A stretch of DNA of 64,000 bases, from contig NC_136017.1 in assembly GCF_048128805.1 (NCBI RefSeq), positions 7,579,807 to 7,643,806 on the forward strand, read 5' to 3'. The notes below the pieces were generated by a model that saw only the letters and a list, made by a program, of their open reading frames with translations, ran no database searches and was not told the origin of the DNA. Shown piece by piece: positions 47,260-59,099 of the stretch. The translations under genes were made by a program, and so were the position numbers. This DNA comes from Centroberyx gerrardi. Taxonomy: Eukaryota > Chordata > Actinopteri > Beryciformes > Berycidae. Position 1 is the stretch's first letter. Each line of letters opens with the position of its first letter.

Positions 47260-49513
47260 GAACTTGTGGTATCGAGCGTGTGTTTCCGTTGGCTGCTCCG
47301 CATCTACTAATATCTTGAAGGTAGAAACAAGTGAACAGTGTCATACATACACAGAGATAATGTTTCCTAGACACATTGTGTGTTCAGCATACTCATATCA
47401 CTGGGGTCGGGTAGTAATACTTGTAAGAACTACATCTTCTAAATACAAAAAAATATAACTGTTACCTAAAAAAATGATATATTCTGATATACAGAGATAC
47501 TTGTGAAAAATTAGAGGATTACTTCTGGAAATACTTTTAAAGTGAAAGCAAGAAACTCAGAAGGCCATTTAGTGTCAGGTGTGTTTGTATACAAACCTGA
47601 AATAATTTTGCTGAACCTAATAATTAGTAGTAATTTTACACATTTTCCTATCTGTACTGGTACATTTATACCTCAAGTATGGTTGAAAGTAATCAGAATA
47701 TATATCAGAATATGTATCCAGGATGCTAATGTTTATACTGACAGTATGTACATAGTTTTAAGCAAGCGCACAATAGATGGTCATCACGCACATTCTCCCT
47801 CTCTCTCTCTCTCTCTCTCCCTCTCTCCCTCCCTCTCTCTCTCGACCAGAACACACACACAAACTTATGGAAATAAACTGAAGATGCTATCTGGTTCTTA
47901 CTTTAAAAGATCCAGACATGGTTTGAGCACGGTGTGTTCCCTCTGTGTTTGTTCGATGGAAACAGAGAGAGGCTTTCTGAAGGGACACCGGTTCATGTAG
48001 GTGGGAATAAGTCATCGGCAGGAGAGTTAGGGGAAAGCCTTGCGGTCTCATCCTGCATTCATTTCTCCCTGCACGTACCTGATATTTCCACTGTTTCAAA
48101 CTTGGAAATGCTCATAAAAATAACAACAGTAACACCCCCTGCCTTCCTCCTCCTCTCTCTCTCCCTCTCTCTCTCACACACACACACATAGAGACACACA
48201 CACACATATCTGGAAGAAAATTGTATGTTTGCATCAAGTGCATCAAGTTAGCGTTAGTAGGTAAACAAAATATTGGTCTTTGTCTCATTCCCCCCATATA
48301 TGTATCCACTGCACATTAAAAACAGTTTTGAGTGGGAAACAAAACAGATTGAGATATTTTGCATAAAAGTAAAGACTTAAGATGTTAAGACATAAGTCTT
48401 TGAAAGAGCAGATATGTCTGTGAAGCACAACCACAGTACAGGCATGATTTTATTTCACCTTCATTTAACATTTTATCCAAATATGGCTGGAATTTGAAAC
48501 TTATGTCTTGGTGGATTTTCACTTCAGCTTTCACATCAAGCAGGCTTGCTATTTTAAGGAGTAGCCATGTACTAATGGCTACCCCTATATAGTGTATATA
48601 ATGAGACTCTTGGGTTGAGTTATTCATGTGAACTTAGTTTTCCCCTCGTGTTCTTGCTGTAGGCTTAATCTCCCCATGTCTTCCAGATGTATTATGGACT
48701 GTGAATGCATCCTCTCCCCCCCCTCAGCTCACATACCAGCATGTAGATAAACACTGGAGAGAGAAGTAGGAGTAAACACTGCAGGCAGGGGGGTGACGGA
48801 TGGAGAAAATCTACAACCGGCTTAGTTGACGTCCATCGATGTCTCCAGAAAGTCCACAGCAGAAAAGAGCAACAGAAATAATGTCTTTTGAAAGGGTTGA
48901 TTATATTTCTATGAAGTACAACTCAGATACAAGGGTGCTTTGATTTCGCGTTCTATAATTTACATTTCCACTTTCATATATTGCAGGCCAGAAAAGAAAA
49001 ACAGACCTCATAAGTTACCTGTTTTATGGATATCGGTGGTTGAAAGAATCTTTCACAAGTAGACAGAATTAATTTCTCTTTTTATTTGTCTTCAATATAC
49101 TCAACTGACTTGATTCTTGAGACTGAGGCTGGTTATGAAGGGTTGTGAAACAGATTAATGTAATTTGTCATGCTGTCCTGGATACTGCACTTACTGTATA
49201 ACTACACACTCACTGTAAGTCACTGTAGATAAGACTGTCAGCTAAATGCCTAAAATGTAAATGCAACTGTAAACCTAAAGAAGTGGAAAGCCCCAGAGAG
49301 TGCTTTTTTGGAGAACATTGATAAATAAATGTAACAGAGAATCAAAGAAAAATATGCAGTGTTGCTTTGTAGATTTTCTGGTGATTTCCTGCAACATTTC
49401 CTCGCAGCAGCCTTGATCAGTAGGAATGCCGTCCATCCACATCATTGGTTTGAGATCACTGGCTGCATCATTAACTGCACATTCATCATCATAAATATGA
49501 AAATCCATCTGTA
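47260..49513. other. Spacer between the type II keratin gene and gpbar1
   Basis: Holds a (CT)n tract near 47796-47843, a CT/CA tract near 48155-48190 and AT-rich sequence. TTTATT at 49081-49086 is a minus-strand AATAAA that could end gpbar1 transcripts. No gene is seen. Confidence 0.5.
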
Positions 49514-50539
49514 TTAGAGCGAAACCTCCTCCGATTCCCGCATTCTTCGTCTCCACCTGTCTCGGAGTTTTTGCATCAGTTTATACGCAGGTTCTGTGTA
49601 CTGCCTGTTTGCCAGGCCGAGCACCAGCGGCACGACCGCCATACTCCCGATGCCTGTGCATGAAAGCACGATATGAGTGGTGGAGCTCCACTTGGTCTCG
49701 CTCAGCAAGAACGCCACGCAGACGTGCATGTAGATGATGTAGGGCACCCAGCACGCGAGGAACGTCAGCGACACCGCCGCCACGCAGCGCGCGTATCGCA
49801 GGTTCAGCCTCTGCTCCCGGTCCGAGGCTTGACTTCCCCTCTCCACCGAGCGATGGAGGCGGCAAATGTCCTTCAGCTGGCCTCGGGTGATCCACAGAAC
49901 GCGGCCCGTCATGCCCGCAATGATAAGGATAGCGGGTAAGACGAGCCCGTACACCTCCAAATAGATGAAAGCGTTGGGGAAAACTCGCCGGTACGAGCAG
50001 CAAGCGGTTCCGTTTGTTGAGCAGTTCGTAAGCGGCGTTATTCGTCCACTACCGGCACAACAGCCGTTCCAGTCTGGGCCTGTCCAGTTGTTCCACCCAA
50101 AAGCAGGTAGGGATGCGTACAGTAGTGGTGGTGTCCACACTACTAGCAACGCAAGCGGAAAACTGCGATGCATCCACAAGCTGCTGTAATGCAAGGGGCT
50201 GACGATGCATATGTAGCGCTCGTAGTGGACCATCACCAGGTTGAACAGGAACGCCAGGAATAGGAAGTTTGGGAAAACGTGAACCACCAGGCAGGAGCTA
50301 AAACTCAACTCTCGGTTCAGGCCCATCCACGGTATGAAAGGGAGCGCCACGCCCGTGCACAAGTCGGCCACCAGCAGGCTGAGGAAGAAGTAGTTGGGCG
50401 TGTTGTGGAGCTGCCGGTTGCAGGCGATGCCCAAGATGATGACCAGGTTGGCCAGGATGATGGAGGTGGACAGCGGTACGGTGATGGCGTAGATGAGCTG
50501 TTCCCCGGACAGCAGGGGTTGGGAGTCGTTGCAGTCCAT
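49514..50539 (-). CDS. gpbar1: gpbar1, G-protein-coupled bile-acid receptor (TGR5)
   Basis: Class A Gs-coupled receptor for bile acids at the cell surface; 341 residues (human 330) in one coding exon. Seven hydrophobic segments are visible. Family marks include NYFFLSLLVADLCTGVALPF (TM2), the TM3 cysteine at 83, HYERYICIVSPL (E/DRY at 107-109), LPAFGWNNWTG, FIYLEVYGLVLPA (TM5), QLKDICRLHRSVERGSQ in loop 3, CWVPYIIY (TM6) and GLANRQYTEPAYK in place of NPxxY, the same departure as in mammalian GPBAR1. The second extracellular loop is longer than in human and carries five cysteines at 160, 161, 173, 180 and 181. The tail is Arg-rich. The start ATG (50537-50539) lies 73 bases after a likely acceptor, TGCCTCCATACAG, so a non-coding first exon is expected upstream. 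Confidence 0.93.
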   Translation of the reverse strand: MDCNDSQPLLSGEQLIYAITVPLSTSIILANLVIILGIACNRQLHNTPNYFFLSLLVADLCTGVALPFIPWMGLNRELSFSSCLVVHVFPNFLFLAFLFNLVMVHYERYICIVSPLHYSSLWMHRSFPLALLVVWTPPLLYASLPAFGWNNWTGPDWNGCCAGSGRITPLTNCSTNGTACCSYRRVFPNAFIYLEVYGLVLPAILIIAGMTGRVLWITRGQLKDICRLHRSVERGSQASDREQRLNLRYARCVAAVSLTFLACWVPYIIYMHVCVAFLLSETKWSSTTHIVLSCTGIGSMAVVPLVLGLANRQYTEPAYKLMQKLRDRWRRRMRESEEVSL

Positions 50540-50612
50540 CGCAGGTGAAATCAGACCACCAGACCTTCTCCGCCTTGGAGCCTGTCTCCACTCCCATCAA
50601 GGTGCAGGTGTC
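50540..50612 (-). promoter_or_regulatory. gpbar1 5' leader with an overlapping upstream ATG
   Basis: From the acceptor at 50612/50613 to the start codon. The leader contains an ATG (near 50597) whose frame overlaps the receptor start and stays open, out of frame, to about 50298. If the exon is used this would act as an overlapping uORF. Confidence 0.5.
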
Positions 50613-50639
50613 CTGTATGGAGGCACAGCACAAAAGTTC

Positions 50640-51360
50640 TCAAAGGAGGCAATGACAAGGTAAATAGAGGGATAGGCAACTTTGGTGGTAGTTGGGGCCA
50701 CAAAAACTATGTCATCACTACAGGGAGCTGGAAAGTGTGTGTGAGCAAGTGCTACTCACATATGAATGCCACATGTATCATATCAACAAGTCATATGTTT
50801 CAAATTTAACCATAAATGATGAGTAATGTTCAGCAAATTGTCAGTCTGGCAAAAATTTGTGAAGTTTTAAATTAAAATTAAAATTAAATCAGGTGAAATC
50901 ATCTTCATTGACTTCGCTGACATTGGCCCAAAAACACTTCCTTAATTGCTGTGGTGATTAAAATAGCATAACATTATCAATTTGTGTTGTATAAAGCATG
51001 TTAAGTGTAACAGTTATTGTTTATTGTTCCAACATTGGACTGGTGCTGGACTGGTTTCAGTGTCCTGCCTGAAATGACCATAAAACAAGAAATAGAAACC
51101 CTTGGCTTAAGGCTTTGAGAAGCTTAAAATGAATGAGCCCAAAACAAATCCTTAAAATTAGAAAAGTAAAATTCTTAAGCGACACGATTAAGGTAGTAAC
51201 TAAAGATATTTTATGGAATCCTCAGGTAGAGAAGCACTAAAAGCAGCCACTGGCCTGATAAGACATGGAGTGGAAACAGAACCGAGTATAAGGATGAAAT
51301 ATGAACGTTGGAATGTCAGAGATGGGTTGTGAAAATAAAGAACATGCTGACTCATGCTCA
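50640..51360. other. Spacer upstream of gpbar1
   Basis: AT-rich; no recognised element. The gpbar1 first exon may lie here or further out but cannot be placed. Confidence 0.4.
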
Positions 51361-52840
51361 AGGTAGAACTCCAGCAGAGAATGAGAGAGCAGCTGGGAGA
51401 GATTGAGGCGCTGAAGGAGTATAATCATGATACCATATGTATATGGACCAACTGGTGCTGGACAAGATCTATGCTCAAATCAATCTTGAACATGTTGAGA
51501 TGGGGCAGAAAGAGAGGGAAACCATGAAGCTCATATAGCAGACAGTGAGCTCAAAGCGGTCCAGCTGGATGAGCGTGCTGCAGGAATTGCGAGGGATAAA
51601 GTAGAGGATTGCAAAAGCTCTTCAGACAGTCAAGAGGCTACAGATTGTCCTCATTGAACAAGAAAAGATAGATGAGCTCCTTGAAGCCCTGGCAATTGAT
51701 GAGCTCCAAGCTGGGAGAGCCAGGATGAGCAAGACATGGAGAATGATAGGCCTAACAGTCTCAATATGCATAGTTCTACATGGAGCCATTGATGAGTTCC
51801 AGGTTGGGAGAGCCAGGATGGAGCAGGAAAAGGCTTAAAATGGCTGAGGAAGCGAGTCCATCTGCATGAAGCCATGGAAGAACTCCAGGCTGGTGAGAAA
51901 GATTGAAGATAAGGAGATGGAGAGACTGAAATGGATCTGCCAGTGTAGCTGTCTGGAAATCGCAGAGAAATACTGACTCCCTGCGTTCAAAGACTAGGAA
52001 TGCTGTAGCCTCTCAAAGGCCTTTCAGGCTTTCAAAAGGCCCTGTCAGTCCAGAGACAGGTAGAGGAGCAGCTGAGATTGCACCTTAGTGAATCTGAGAG
52101 TAAACAGACTACTTTCCTCAGTGAGAGAGAACAACATTTGGCTGCCATGGATCAGCTGAAGTCCTACATACCAGAGATCAAAGACACCGAGAGCCAGCTA
52201 GAGATTGTCCTGCTCAACCTGGCAACGTCCACTCCGGCTGCTGAGATGAACCAGGTTTCTGTTGTGGGGAGGCCTTGAGAGCCCGCTGAAGTTCGAGAAA
52301 GCTACCATGCCAGCTGAGGTCTAGCAATGTGACAGTCTCAGAGCTTAAGAGTCAACTGAAGTCCAGCCAGCTGTTATCACAGCAACCCAGGAAGACTGAG
52401 GTGTCAGCTGTCATTGTGGAAGAGAGAAACCCTCCTCGTTGAGAAAAAGGAGACCCTTGCTGCCTATGAAATTGTGATGGAGCTCAACCTCAAAAGGGGA
52501 AATGCCAAAGATTTTGCCAAAGTTCGGGCCACTCTCCATGATGTGGAGAGGAACAGAAAGGAGGCTTTACATCAGCTGGTGTCCCACCACATCCAGAGGG
52601 ATGAGGAGCAAGCCTGCAGAAGGCCCCGATGGCCCAGAAGAAGACAAGAAGGACCTAAGAGCAGCACAGGAACTTATTCAGGAGAAGGACACATTGGACA
52701 AAGATAAAATTGAGACCCTTCAACTCCAGCGGAAAGGAGCCAACCAGCTGAAGATGGAAAAAATGGAGGCAGAGTGGAAGAAATGGGAGGAGGAACTGAT
52801 GGAAAAGATCCTATTGCTGGAAGAGAAGGGCAGTAGGTAG
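51361..52840 (+). pseudogene. Decayed intronless coiled-coil coding sequence
   Basis: Across 1.5 kb the plus strand reads as Glu/Lys/Gln/Leu-rich coiled-coil in short frames broken by stops and shifts: VELQQRMREQLGEIEALKEY (51364 on), MDQLVLDKIYAQINLEH, IEQEKIDELLEALAIDELQ, then 52078-52278 (SEREQHLAAMDQLKSYIPEI), 52414-52620 (YEIVMELNLKRGNAKDF) and 52640-52840 (AAQELIQEKDTLDKDKIETL). No splice signals explain the breaks. That suggests a processed or duplicated copy of a long coiled-coil gene. I cannot name the parent. Confidence 0.6.
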
Positions 52841-53283
52841 GCCTAGAGATAAGCAGGCAATTATTGAAACTTTTCAACATACATTTCGGTTTCCCTCTCC
52901 ATCAGGTGGCAGAGACAAAGAAGCAAGGATGCATAGCTGCATGTTTTGGAAGGAAATACAGAAAGCAGAAGATCACAGATGCTGGAACAATATAAATACA
53001 CATTCCTGGCCAATATTTCATCTTTCCCAAAACACAAAACAAACCATGTCCTTTGCAATCATCTTCCTCAATTAGTGTCAGTATTTACTGTGATATATTT
53101 GTCACTAAAACTAAAGAATGTCACTAGTGATGTCTTCAGATGTAACTTTTGATATCCTCTACTATGGATGACATAGAATCAAACTCCTCCATTTGAAGTT
53201 TAACTTGCAAATAGCTTGAAATTATTCTCTCTCACAAAGAACCAGGTCCTTTTTGTCCGAAAGCACCCTGGTAACCCTTTTCT

Positions 53284-53321
<38 letters not shown>

Positions 53322-54623
53322 CCTCCCTCCCTCAACAAGAATGGCTGATATGTATAATGTTTTTCAAATGATTGTGATTGTGTTCACGAATGATTGTGTG
53401 ACGTTTCTTTCTGATGTGTGTCGAAAAACAATTGTATGGTTCCCTTTCTACATCTTTCTACAAAACCAATTTAACCCGGTGTTAGGTAATAGGTAAGATG
53501 AGAAGAAGCTATAGAAGCTAATGAACGTGAGGCAACTATCACTTAATAATTGATAAGGGAAGATTGTGGTGTACCTTTTATAGTCAATGTGCTTGAGTTT
53601 CAAATATGAATGCTACATTTGCATTGAGTTGGAGAAAGTGACACATATCCTTAAGATAACGTTATACTATCTCACGTCTACAAGGATCACACACTGTCTC
53701 TATTGTGCATTATAATCTTCCATGTAGACCTACAATAAACCACACCTATATGTTACACATAGTTTTATGTGTAACATAAAATGTGTCTTATGTTTAAGAA
53801 TAGAATCTAAACAGAAATATTCAATGCAACTGTGCAAATGCAAATATAAGGAACATTATATTTGCTAATCACATTAAAACCCAATTAAATATAAGGGAAT
53901 TTTATGGTATCAAAGTCCTGTGTCAGTTTTGACAAATGCAGACTTCAAAAGGTCTCAGTGTGGTAAATACATGGGAAAACATTATTGATATTGATATATT
54001 ATTATAAAACACAATGCTATGTCTGCGTTGAACATAGTTTTGTTGAACTATGGCAAATCTTAACCTCTTCGGTTTAGTGCTTTTTTCCTTCCCAAATTGT
54101 TTTTTGTTTTTTTGTTTTTTGCCAGCACTGCATTTCATTCTAAGAGGCACCTGTAAAAGGAGCCAGATACTTTCATCGAATGAAATTGTCTTTCACAATA
54201 TGAATATAATAAACTACAATTTTACTACAATACTACAATTTCGAAATTGATATAATAATGTATCAGTGACATAATGCAAAAATATGTCACCACAATTACA
54301 GAACGACCTTTTGCAAACTTCTGTGAACTTTTGGAAACATAACTCAATGAAACTAGTCCAGCCTTTACCTTTTTGGGATGAGCAATCCGGTCATCTATCG
54401 CTTGACAGAGGAAATTCAATAAAAACACTGTTCCTTATCCCTCTCCTTGTGACTTGCATGTCATATCCACATCCAGAGGCACAGACAAGACACGGCGTCC
54501 ATCAGGAACTGTTGGAGCTCCTTCTGCATGTTCCAACGGCAGATCAACTCTGCTACACAGCAGCCTTTCCAAAACCTCTTAAAAGACTGAGAGAGAGGCA
54601 CAGATAGAGATAGAAAGACTGAA

Positions 54624-54671
<48 letters not shown>

Positions 54672-55490
54672 CAGCCAAGTGCAAGGGTGTTCCTCGGATT
54701 GAAACTTTTAAAGGGGAAGTACATGCTGGAGGAGGAGGGGAAGTGGTGGCGGGTGTTGTATGTTTCTCCTTCCCAGAGGGGAGCTGCTGGTCACAGTGGG
54801 GATGATGGGGGGGTCGGGGGGTTATTTGTGTCACACGACATGAGACAGCAGCACCCAGTGACGCGTGACCTACTAATTTGTTCTCTGTCATCTTTACGCA
54901 ACCTTTTATCCATGTTGTTCTCATGGGCCCTGTGCAGATTTTACAATACTGTCCAGGACCGCAGTACACTGTGAAGATGGAAAGTTGTTATCACTGTAGC
55001 CAGCAAATGATAACATTCCAGGTTCATCAGTAGCATGGCATGTGGTTTTGGACACGTGAGGCCCCCCCATTTCACACCCTCCATGATGGGCCCCAGATGC
55101 TTCAAGGCAGCCTCAGCAAGACGCTTGGCCTGTAAGTATGATCTGCAACTAAAGCCAACTTTATTCAGTGAGAGAGTTTGTGTCTTGAGATCTGAGAAAG
55201 AGCCGGGGATCTGCATACACTGCATGAACTGAAAGAGAATAATTTTCAACATCCAGCTCTGCTCCTTTTTCTCCTTTGTTACATAAGTCCCAACAGAGCA
55301 CCTGACCTAGTGAAGCAACATATTGCAGTCCTTCTGTCAAGCATATTGTCCTCCATATTTCTCACTGTTCCAATCCAAATCTGTATCAAAAAAGTATTTG
55401 CAAACGCTTTTTATGTGTTTTTTAACCCTCTCAGGCGACACATGGACTCGGTCTGCCACATAGGACAATGCAATGTGTGCCAGAAATCCT
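52841..55490. other. Intergenic spacer
   Basis: AT-rich with (CT)n at about 53286-53320 and a GA-rich tract at about 54625-54669. No gene recognised. Confidence 0.5.
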
Positions 55491-55492
55491 CT

Positions 55493-55815
55493 GAGGTGGG
55501 AAGTACTTAAGTACAAGTTTCAAGTATCTGTACTTTCCTGGAGTTTTTCTTTCACTTAAGACTTTTTACTTTTACTCCTTTACCACATTTCAAAAGTAAA
55601 ATCTACACTTTCTACTCACTACATCTTCAAAACTGACTCGTTACTCTCGGGAAATCAACAGATTTTTTTCTTTTTTCCTGCCTACTTGTACAGCAAAGCG
55701 ACACCAATATACTTTAAGTAAATTTAAGACAATGTACTTTTATACTTTGACTTGAGTAAAGGATTTGAATTGGTACTTCACACTTTTACTTGGAAATTGT
55801 GTACTTCACCTCTAG
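55493..55815. mobile_element. hAT-like fragment of the AAGTACTT type
   Basis: Repeated AAGTACTTAAGTACAAG-, TTTTACTTTTACTCC- and GTACTTCACACTTTTACTT-like strings, as in a common family of fish hAT ends where TACTT/AAGTA steps dominate. Borders approximate. Confidence 0.5.
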
Positions 55816-56569
55816 AAACTTTACACAAGAACAGGAAAGTATTTAACACAAAAAAAAAGCCAAGCTGCTGTCAACTGATGGTTGTTTCAAGTTTTAGAAT
55901 TGAAATATCTTCGCTTTCAAAATTGAAAAAATGACTTTTCCCACCTTCTGTATAAACAAAATTATATTTATTCATTTATATTTTCCCCCTTCAATTGCCA
56001 GCTTATAGGTCTTCTCTTAGGCCTAAGCCAATTTAGCATATTTTTCTGAGAAGTCAACGTACCTGACACTATCTCCATTGCCCTGAATTGGTCATACTGT
56101 GCTCCAAGTATAGGTTAAAACAAACGCTAAGACTTATTTGCTACGACTATTTGCCCCAGGTCTGATCTAAACATATACATACAACAGTGTGTATGTATAA
56201 ATTCGTAACAGCTGTCAAACATGTCTGGTATTTAAACATAGCATTGGATGGAGGGCCGGTGGCAGACCTGTGGTGTTGGCCAAACACGGAAGATAGTAGT
56301 GATAGTTTGGACGAGGCCTGGTCCGGTGGAGATGGATGAGCTCCGGGCAGATAATGGCTTTAAACATAACGTTCCCCCGCTTTCAGTGTCTGACAAGACA
56401 CTGTGCAGGGAGGACAATCTGGACATAAAGCTACAAAGGCAAAGTCAGAGTTGGGTTTCCTTGGGGGAATACACTACAATAAATGAATATATTTTCAATG
56501 ATTTCTACACGATGTTAAGGTGACTTTCTAACTGTGGAATGTGACAATTAAAGGTGCACCTACTCTATG

Positions 56570-56770
56570 ACTTTATTGGCTGGCTCAAGTGTGGGCAGCC
56601 CACAAAAAACCCATACGGGGCCCATAGGTGGGAAAAGACTGCATGGGCAAAACCACAGTGGGCCCTTGTGGGATTAGAGTGGTAATTTGCCCCAGCCCAC
56701 ACTGCCCACAAAAACCCCACAGTGGCCCCGCAGGGGCTTTTTAGCCTTCGTAGCTGAAATGTCTTGTGAC
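56570..56770. repeat. GTGGGC/GCCCAC-rich repeat
   Basis: Repeated GCCCACAAAAA and CACAGTGG..CC words on both strands form a locally self-complementary 200-base element of unknown family. Confidence 0.5.
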
Positions 56771-57597
56771 ACTGGTCACGTGCTCGTAGCACCTCCATCG
56801 CTGAGCAGTTGAAAATGCGAGTGGGTGGGAGGAAGAGAGAGAGAGAGAGGCTCTTGAAACTCAAATAGGTGGGAAGTTCCAGACCACAGTACAGGCCGGA
56901 AAGTGAGTTTTGAAAGCCAGACATCAGAAGTAAAACTCTTATAACTTAATAACTTGTTGCCCTTTTAAGGTACTTTATCAGGAATCGTTGATAATACATG
57001 CTCTTCACAGGTATTTAAAGCTGATTCTCCTCTTATCATTTTTTTAATCAGTAGTCCAGATGTCTGCAAACGTTGTAAAAGGTTTTTTTTTCTAACTCCG
57101 CTTTCATCATTATGAAATATGTATTTTTAATGGATATGTTGCTTGACTCCTTTTCCTTCAGACATGTTTACCTTGGCAGGACAGCGGCACCTGCCCCTCT
57201 GCTTAACTGATTTGTTCCAGCATCTACTGTCACCGCAGCAGCCCTGGTGAATACGAGCTGTTATTTAATAGAACGGGCTTCGGTCGCTCCCAGCAGGGCG
57301 ATAATCCCTCAGCCACTCCTGCAGCCTTTTGTCTTCACACACGCTGACCTTTGAGGCCAAACACCATCCAGTGACAGATGAGGAAAATATCCTGGCTGAA
57401 CTGCACACATCACAGGTGTTATTTTCCCCTGGTTGCTAGTTAAGCTCCAGCTGTATGCGGTAATGCTGGGAAACCACTGAGGTGACGCTGGGTGAGCGTT
57501 GTGCAGCTGCTTCCATGTTCAGACCGGATGTGAATTGATGCAAAGTGCAATTTCTGGGGTCACTTTACTTGCAAGGCACCAACAGAACATTATAATC

Positions 57598-57775
57598 TTA
57601 ATTAACACTGACTGTACAAAATAATAGGGACATTTACTCTTTTCATGAAGTCCACTGATGAGGTGAATCCAGGTAAAAGCCATTATCCCTTATTGATTTC
57701 CCCCTAATAAATCAATACCAATCACTAAGGAGGAGATGTGGAAAAAGAGAAGCAGACGAGTTAGAGGAGGATTTT
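57598..57775 (+). repeat. Dispersed repeat, copy B
   Basis: Inverted match to 4059-4240. Confidence 0.7.
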
Positions 57776-58259
57776 TAAGCTTTGAGACAGTTGAGATGTG
57801 GATTGTGCAAAAGGGACTGAAACTCAATATGAGGAAGATGTTCTTAAAATAGTATATGTACTTTTTCACATTATGGTCACCTCAGAAGATCATATTCAAT
57901 ACAATGCATAATGACATGCAATAAAACATATATGACTATTTTCTAAGTTTTTTGATAATGTAGTATATGATGTATAGTATGTATATGATGTAGTAAACTA
58001 TGTATATGAAGTATGTATACGTTATGTTATGTGTGTTTATTTCGAACATAATAAATAAGACACAAAACAAGAAAATCCATTAAATAGGCAAAAAAGAAAA
58101 GAACAACAAAACCTAAAACATACAGTAAATTCTTGAAAACATTCAGTAAATTCTTGACAAACAAAAAAAGTAGACCTAGTATAGGCTGTATGTGATGTGT
58201 ATATATATTGTAGTATGTGTATGTGTGATCTAGTATGGTATATGACATGTATGTGATGG

Positions 58260-58430
58260 TATTTAAAGCCCTTTGAGACTTGACTGTGACAAAGGGCTAT
58301 ATAAATAAACTAGACTAGACTAGACTTTTGCATAGTGTATTCTACTGTATGATGCAGCAGGGTGGTTTAGCAGTTTAGAAGCACTTTACAGCCAACAGAT
58401 CACAGGTTCAACTCCCACAGCAGCCAGTGT
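58260..58430 (+). repeat. Retroelement tail followed by tRNA-type SINE head
   Basis: AAAGCCCTTTGAGACTTGAC and GACAAAGGGCTATATAAATA, then a CTAGA tail, form an L2/SINE 3' end. About 30 bases on, an A-box-like TGGTTTAGCAGTTTAGAAG and a B-box-like GGTTCAACTCCC (58409-58420) are spaced as in a tRNA-derived SINE. Not a functional tRNA: no acceptor-stem pairing seen. Confidence 0.55.
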
Positions 58431-58559
58431 CTGTTCATAAACAGCCGTCTGTCCTGTCCTGTAGAAGTGAACCAAACCCCATCCTAGTTTCTCGGGAAAA
58501 AAATGTAATCCCTAACTGTTCAGTCATAGCAGAGAGTTTGCTTAGTGCCTAAAATGTCT

Positions 58560-59095
58560 CATAAGCTTGGTCACACTTTGGTCACAGAGTCAACTTTGCT
58601 CAAGTCCCAAGTCAGTCTTAAGTCTTCAGGCACAAGTCTGAAGACAAGCCCCAAGTCTAAATGTAGAACACCAAGTCGAGTCCAAGTCCAGTATCAATTT
58701 AACATCTTAAAGAAAACTAAATATCTAGGACTTTTCAATGCAATATGGTTTTAATAGGATAAAAACTTGGTAAGAGCATCATGAGTTTGATTTCTATAAT
58801 CAGTTTCAACTTCAATAAATTCAATCATTCCATACAAATTCAGAAAACAGAATTTAAATTCAGTCGTCTGCTGGAACAAATCTCATCACTTTCAATCAAA
58901 CTAATTTACACAAACACAAGATCTCAAGTCAAGACTTTAGAAACCTTTTCAAATCGTCAAAGTCAAGTCCCAAGTCACCAGAACCCGTCAAGTCAAGCCT
59001 CAAGTCCTCTCTTCATGCATCGAGTCGAGTCTCAAGCAATTAAAGCTGACTTGAGTCTCACTTGAGTCCAAGTCATGTGACTCGAGTCCCCACCT
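58560..59095 (+). repeat. CAAGTC-rich interspersed repeat
   Basis: Dense variants of AAGTCCCAAGTCA, AAGTCGAGTC and GTCAAGTC over 500 bases with an AT-rich centre. Probably a known fish repeat class; family not identified. Confidence 0.55.
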
Positions 59096-59099
59096 CTGC

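Noticed and set aside
49581-50003. Second minus-strand gene of 140 codons
   Set aside because: A different frame of the gpbar1 coding exon with no start context or homology.
58350-58430. tRNA gene
   Set aside because: A- and B-box-like words are present, but I find no clover-leaf pairing; it sits beside a retroelement tail and fits a SINE.
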